This document shows, one piece after another, positions 60,710-64,000 of a stretch of DNA of 64,000 bases (position 1 is its first letter; the number at the start of each line of letters is the position of its first letter). Source of the DNA: Desulfatiglans anilini DSM 4660 (GTDB taxonomy: Bacteria; Desulfobacterota; DSM-4660; Desulfatiglandales; Desulfatiglandaceae); NCBI RefSeq assembly GCF_000422285.1, contig NZ_KE383814.1, forward strand, positions 62,001 to 126,000. The letters run 5' to 3'. The notes beneath the pieces are model-generated. The model was given only the letters and a program-made list of their open reading frames with translations. It was not told the origin of the DNA and made no database searches. The translations under genes were made by a program, and so were the position numbers.

Positions 60710-63427
60710 TCAGGTAGCCTCGGCCTTCCCGGCCCGTTCCGCGCCGGGAAAAGCAGGGTAGCGCCGGCGTACGAATTCCACCTCGTCCTCGCGGGTCTTG
60801 ACGCGGCCGTTCAAGTGCGCCTCCGTGAGGGCCTCGAAGATGTCCCGGAAAAGCGGACCCGATTCGAACCCCATCTCGAGCAGATCCCGGCCCCGCAGGT
60901 GCAGCCGGGTCCCCTTGAGCCGCGTGAAATAGTTCGAGATCAGCTTGCGCACACGCTCGTTGTTGGCGCGCGCCATCAGGTAGAGGAGCGTCTCCGTGTG
61001 GTAGGGCGTCAGCAGGCAGTAGAGCTGGTAGTTGTCTCCCTGGAATCGAAAGAGGATATTCAACAGCTCTTCGGACTGCTCCCGCTGCTCCACCAGGGCT
61101 CGACCCTCGAGGTCGTTCATCCCGAAGCGTTTGGCCAGCTCCCGCAGGTTTTGCGGGTCGAGGGCGGAAGTCAGTGCGTGCCAGTATACCTTCCAGGCGT
61201 CGAACGGTTCGTCGAGATAGAGCAGACGGTACCAGGCCGCCACGTTCTCGATCTCTTCGAGCAGGTTCCTGAAGGCGTCCGTGTAAGTGATCTGGGGCGA
61301 GATGACCGGGAGCAGATTGAAGACGTCCATCTGCTCGATGGCCCCGATCGGGTTCTGTTCCATCAGGAGGAGCTTCAGTTCGTGGAACAGCCTTTGTCCG
61401 CTCACGTCCTTGAAGCAGTTGATCTTGACAGCGTTCTTGATCAGCGAGAGGGTGAGCTTCCCGATCTTGAAACCGAAGCGCTGTTCGAAGCGGATGGCGC
61501 GCAGGATCCGCGTCGGGTCCTCGACGAAACTGAGGTTGTGCAGGACCCGCAGCACGCGCTCCTTGAAGTCTTTCTGTGCGCCGAAATAGTCGATCAGCAC
61601 CCCGAAATGCCGCTCGTTGAGTTTGACGGCCAGGGTGTTGATCGTGAAGTCCCTGCGGTAAAGATCCATTTTGAGCGAGCTGGTCTCCACGATGGGCGGC
61701 GCGCCGGGGGCCTCGTAGTATTCCATGCGGGCCGTCGCGATGTCGACCTTGGTGGTGTCCGGCAGGATAAGCACGGCGGTTCGGAACTTCCGGTGGCTGC
61801 GGACCCTTCCGCCGTAAATCCTGGCATATTCATGGGCGAACTCGATGCCGTCCCCTTCGACGACGATATCCATGTCCAGATTGTCGCGTTTGAGAAGGAT
61901 GTCGCGCACCATCCCGCCCACCAGGTAGGCGTTGTACTCGAGGTCGTCCGCCACCCCTCCGAACCGGCGCAGGAGCTCGAGGATGGGGTCCGGCAGACGC
62001 TCGTTCAGCAGGCTGATCATGTTCTTCGTGCGCGGCAGCTGCGGAGTGCTCTTGGCGTCATAAAACAATTCGGGCTCGGTCTGGTCGCCCATCAGGATGG
62101 AGAGAAGATCCGTGCGGGTGATGACGCCGACGACCTCGTCGTCCTCCACCACCGGCAGAATCCTCAGGCGCGTCCGGATGATCAGCTCCTGGACCTCCTT
62201 GAGGGTGGCTTCCGGGCGCACGGTGGCGAACTCGATGTTCATGTAATCGGCGACCTTGATGTGGTTGAGGCCAAAAAAGACAGCCTTTTCAACTACCTGA
62301 CGTGTCACGTACCCGAGCAGGGCCCCCTGGTCATCGATGACCAGCAGGACGTTGATGTTGTACCGGGTCATGATGTCCGAGGCCTTCTGGACGGTTTCCT
62401 CGGGTGCGATGTGCAGGACCGGCGAGGACATCATGTCGGCGGCGGTCTTTTTGGGGTTGACGGCGGTCTTGAGGATGGCCATAAGGTCGCTCTTGACCTG
62501 GACCAGGGTCCTGTCCTTGATGGTGGCCGAGGCGGCCTGCGGATGTCCGCCGCCGCCGAGCGCGACCGCGATCTCTCCCACGTTCACGTCGGGGATGCGG
62601 CTGCGCGCGACGAGATAGGTCCGGTCTTCCATCTGAGCGAGCGCGAAGATGACGTTCAGGTTCTCCATGTCCATGAACTTGTGGACCAGGACGGCGAAGT
62701 CCCCGACGTAATCGTCCCGGATCACCTCGGTGATGACGACCTCGATCCCGTTGACGGCATGGGTCGTGGCCGAGCGGGTGAGATCGTTCAGGATCCAGAC
62801 CTGTTCCGTGGTCAGCTCCCGCGTGAGGAGGTCCGCGACGACGTTGTGGTCGGCGCCCATTTCGGCGAGCCACGCCGCGGCGCGGTAATCATCGGCGGTG
62901 GTGGAGGAGAAGGTGAAGGAGCCGGTGTCCTCGTGGATGCCGAGGCACATGATTGTGGCCTCGACCGGAGAGACCTCGATGCGCCGCTCCCGGATGAGGC
63001 TGGTCAAAAGGGCGGTGTTCGAGCCGATCTTGCGGACGACCTCCAGGTCGCCGTGGACGTCATCCTCCGAGTCCGGGTGATGATCGTAGATGTGGACCTC
63101 CAGTCCCTTTTTCCCGATGATCCCGGCGAACTTCCCGATCCGGTCCCGCTGGCGGGTGTCGACCAGGATCAGGCGCTTGATCCGGCTCAGGCGGATCTGC
63201 CGCAGCTTCGCGAAGTTGAACAGGTAGGAGGTGGAGTGGACGAAAAAGTTCCGGAGGTTTTTTTCCTGGGAGCCGGGAAAGACGAGCGCCGCTTTGGGAT
63301 AAAGCTTGCTGGCGGCGATCATGGACGCGAGCGCGTCGAAATCCGCGTTGATGTGGGTCGTGATGACCTCTTCATAATCCTCGCCCGGCCGCTCGGCCTC
63401 GGGCGTGTTCTCCGGCTCTTTTTCCAT
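60710..63427 (-). CDS. DHH-CBS-nucleotidyltransferase fusion (A-adding tRNA enzyme)
   Basis: The roughly 905-aa protein has three parts: a DHH phosphoesterase (THINADFDALASMIAA, LVDTRQRDR, DHHPDSEDD, GGGGHPQAASA at about 300), two CBS domains (about 315-435; SSPVLHIAPEETVQKASDIM, VVGVITRTDLL) and a class II nucleotidyltransferase (LVGGMVRDILLKRDNLDMDIVVEGDG, RRDFTINTLAVKL, RFEQRFGF). This architecture is known for deltaproteobacterial and cyanobacterial-type enzymes that add the terminal A of tRNA CCA ends. I use the ATG at 63427; a TTG three codons earlier is possible. It is 103 bp upstream of trpS. Confidence 0.92.
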   Translation of the reverse strand: MEKEPENTPEAERPGEDYEEVITTHINADFDALASMIAASKLYPKAALVFPGSQEKNLRNFFVHSTSYLFNFAKLRQIRLSRIKRLILVDTRQRDRIGKFAGIIGKKGLEVHIYDHHPDSEDDVHGDLEVVRKIGSNTALLTSLIRERRIEVSPVEATIMCLGIHEDTGSFTFSSTTADDYRAAAWLAEMGADHNVVADLLTRELTTEQVWILNDLTRSATTHAVNGIEVVITEVIRDDYVGDFAVLVHKFMDMENLNVIFALAQMEDRTYLVARSRIPDVNVGEIAVALGGGGHPQAASATIKDRTLVQVKSDLMAILKTAVNPKKTAADMMSSPVLHIAPEETVQKASDIMTRYNINVLLVIDDQGALLGYVTRQVVEKAVFFGLNHIKVADYMNIEFATVRPEATLKEVQELIIRTRLRILPVVEDDEVVGVITRTDLLSILMGDQTEPELFYDAKSTPQLPRTKNMISLLNERLPDPILELLRRFGGVADDLEYNAYLVGGMVRDILLKRDNLDMDIVVEGDGIEFAHEYARIYGGRVRSHRKFRTAVLILPDTTKVDIATARMEYYEAPGAPPIVETSSLKMDLYRRDFTINTLAVKLNERHFGVLIDYFGAQKDFKERVLRVLHNLSFVEDPTRILRAIRFEQRFGFKIGKLTLSLIKNAVKINCFKDVSGQRLFHELKLLLMEQNPIGAIEQMDVFNLLPVISPQITYTDAFRNLLEEIENVAAWYRLLYLDEPFDAWKVYWHALTSALDPQNLRELAKRFGMNDLEGRALVEQREQSEELLNILFRFQGDNYQLYCLLTPYHTETLLYLMARANNERVRKLISNYFTRLKGTRLHLRGRDLLEMGFESGPLFRDIFEALTEAHLNGRVKTREDEVEFVRRRYPAFPGAERAGKAEAT

Positions 63428-63556
63428 ATCGTGCAATAGGGCACCATGCGGCTGTGTGCGCTGCCGTCGATCAGGCAGGTTGGGCTTCCCGGTGGGGTGG
63501 CCGGGTTCGGGGCCCGAATCCGGCCGGTTGATCGGAAAGGTGGTTTGCAGCCGGTA

Positions 63557-63925
63557 TCAGACCCCGCGAAGCCTTTCCTCGTTTTCCTGCTTCTTTTTGC
63601 ACTCGATGCACAGGGTGGTGACCGGACGCGCCTTCAAGCGCTCTTCCGAGATGTCTTCGCCGCAGGATTCACAGATGCCGAACGTGTTGGTGTCGAGGCG
63701 CTCGAGGGCTTCCTTGATCTTGCCGATCAGTTTCCGTTCCCGGTCGCGGATCCGCAGGGTGAAGTTCCGCTCGGATTCCATGGAGGCCCTGTCGGTCGGG
63801 TCCGGGTAGTTCTCCCGTTGATCGGTCATGCCGCTCACCGTCTTGTTGGCTTCCTCGAGCAGCGCTTCCATCCGCTCGTTGAGGAGTTTTCTGAATTCTT
63901 CCTTCTTCTCTTCCGTCATCATCAT
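63557..63925 (-). CDS. dksA: DksA/TraR-family zinc-finger transcription factor
   Basis: The 122-aa protein has a coiled coil (about 3-70) with the DPTDRAS tip motif and a C4 zinc finger (CESCG with CIEC). DksA enters the secondary channel of RNA polymerase and adjusts transcription with ppGpp. I use the first of three consecutive ATG codons at 63925, with GCGGAG upstream; a GTG seven codons earlier is an alternative. It lies upstream of the A-adding enzyme gene by 129 bp. Confidence 0.93.
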   Translation of the reverse strand: MMMTEEKKEEFRKLLNERMEALLEEANKTVSGMTDQRENYPDPTDRASMESERNFTLRIRDRERKLIGKIKEALERLDTNTFGICESCGEDISEERLKARPVTTLCIECKKKQENEERLRGV

Positions 63926-64000
63926 GACTGTCTGCTCCGCTTTCACAAGGCATAAGATGTTGAACGATGAACACCATCAGGTGACGATGTGAAGCCAGTG

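Noticed and set aside
60500-63439. A 979-aa plus-strand frame opposite the A-adding enzyme
   Set aside because: Antisense shadow with Val/Asp/Glu-rich composition and no recognisable domain.

Overview
This 64 kb window is GC-rich chromosomal DNA from an anaerobic bacterium, most likely a member of the Desulfobacterota (the old Deltaproteobacteria: sulfate reducers and syntrophs). The assignment is an inference. It rests on a heterodisulfide-reductase (Hdr) gene set, a 2-oxoacid:ferredoxin oxidoreductase, a tetraheme c3-type cytochrome, a 4-hydroxybenzoyl-CoA-reductase-like enzyme and a DHH-CBS-tRNA nucleotidyltransferase fusion. I see no ribosomal RNA, CRISPR array, prophage or intact insertion sequence.

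Layout. From 1 to 16,964 nearly everything is on the minus strand. A consensus sigma-70 promoter at 16,936-16,963 reads into korDABC, then a GltD-HdrA fusion, an MvhD-HdrC-HdrB fusion and an HdrA-MvhD fusion, followed by a TIM-barrel isomerase, a DHH phosphoesterase and mgtE. The HdrA gene has an in-frame TGA at the position of a conserved cysteine, followed by a SECIS-like hairpin, and reads as a selenoprotein of about 821 aa. Beyond mgtE lie a repeat-rich gap, an unrecognised gene and a BASS transporter. From 17.3 to 22.3 kb are purA, mnmG, icd and a holin-like membrane protein. From 22.3 to 24.5 kb gene density is low and the one clear gene is a MucR regulator. From 24.5 to 36.7 kb are marC, an rlmKL-OYE fusion, hsp20, a sirtuin, an RseC-like protein, a PPC-domain protein, an acyl-CoA dehydrogenase and a Ski2-like helicase. 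From 36.7 to 47 kb are a binding protein plus PP2C phosphatase pair, pyrK-pyrD, an M18 aminopeptidase, two small unknown genes and a DEAD-box helicase. From 47 to 56 kb are the hcrABC-like molybdoenzyme, a VOC protein, a c3 cytochrome and a Pat-type acetyltransferase. From 56 to 57.4 kb is an AT-richer islet with vapBC next to tRNA-Val(CAC). From 57.4 to 64 kb is a housekeeping run: rluB, scpB, scpA, trpS, the A-adding enzyme and dksA.

How the genes work together. The main theme is low-potential electron flow. KorABCD would oxidise 2-oxoglutarate (or a related 2-oxoacid) and reduce ferredoxin, and the three large Hdr/GltD flavin and iron-sulfur proteins downstream could exchange those electrons with NAD(P)H and a thiol/disulfide or other acceptor by flavin bifurcation or confurcation. 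NADP-type isocitrate dehydrogenase lies about 4 kb away and makes the Kor substrate. The hcrABC-like enzyme, acyl-CoA dehydrogenase and OYE-type reductase suggest aromatic or acyl-CoA degradation. The Pat-type acetyltransferase and the sirtuin form a possible reversible protein-acylation pair.

Between genes there are two dispersed repeat families. One, at four loci, carries paired mini-hairpins with GCGAAGC-type loops whose stems covary between copies. The other is a set of three diverged units, each ending in a GGGGTCGGACCA box, that occupies the gap beside mgtE and supplies its stop codon.
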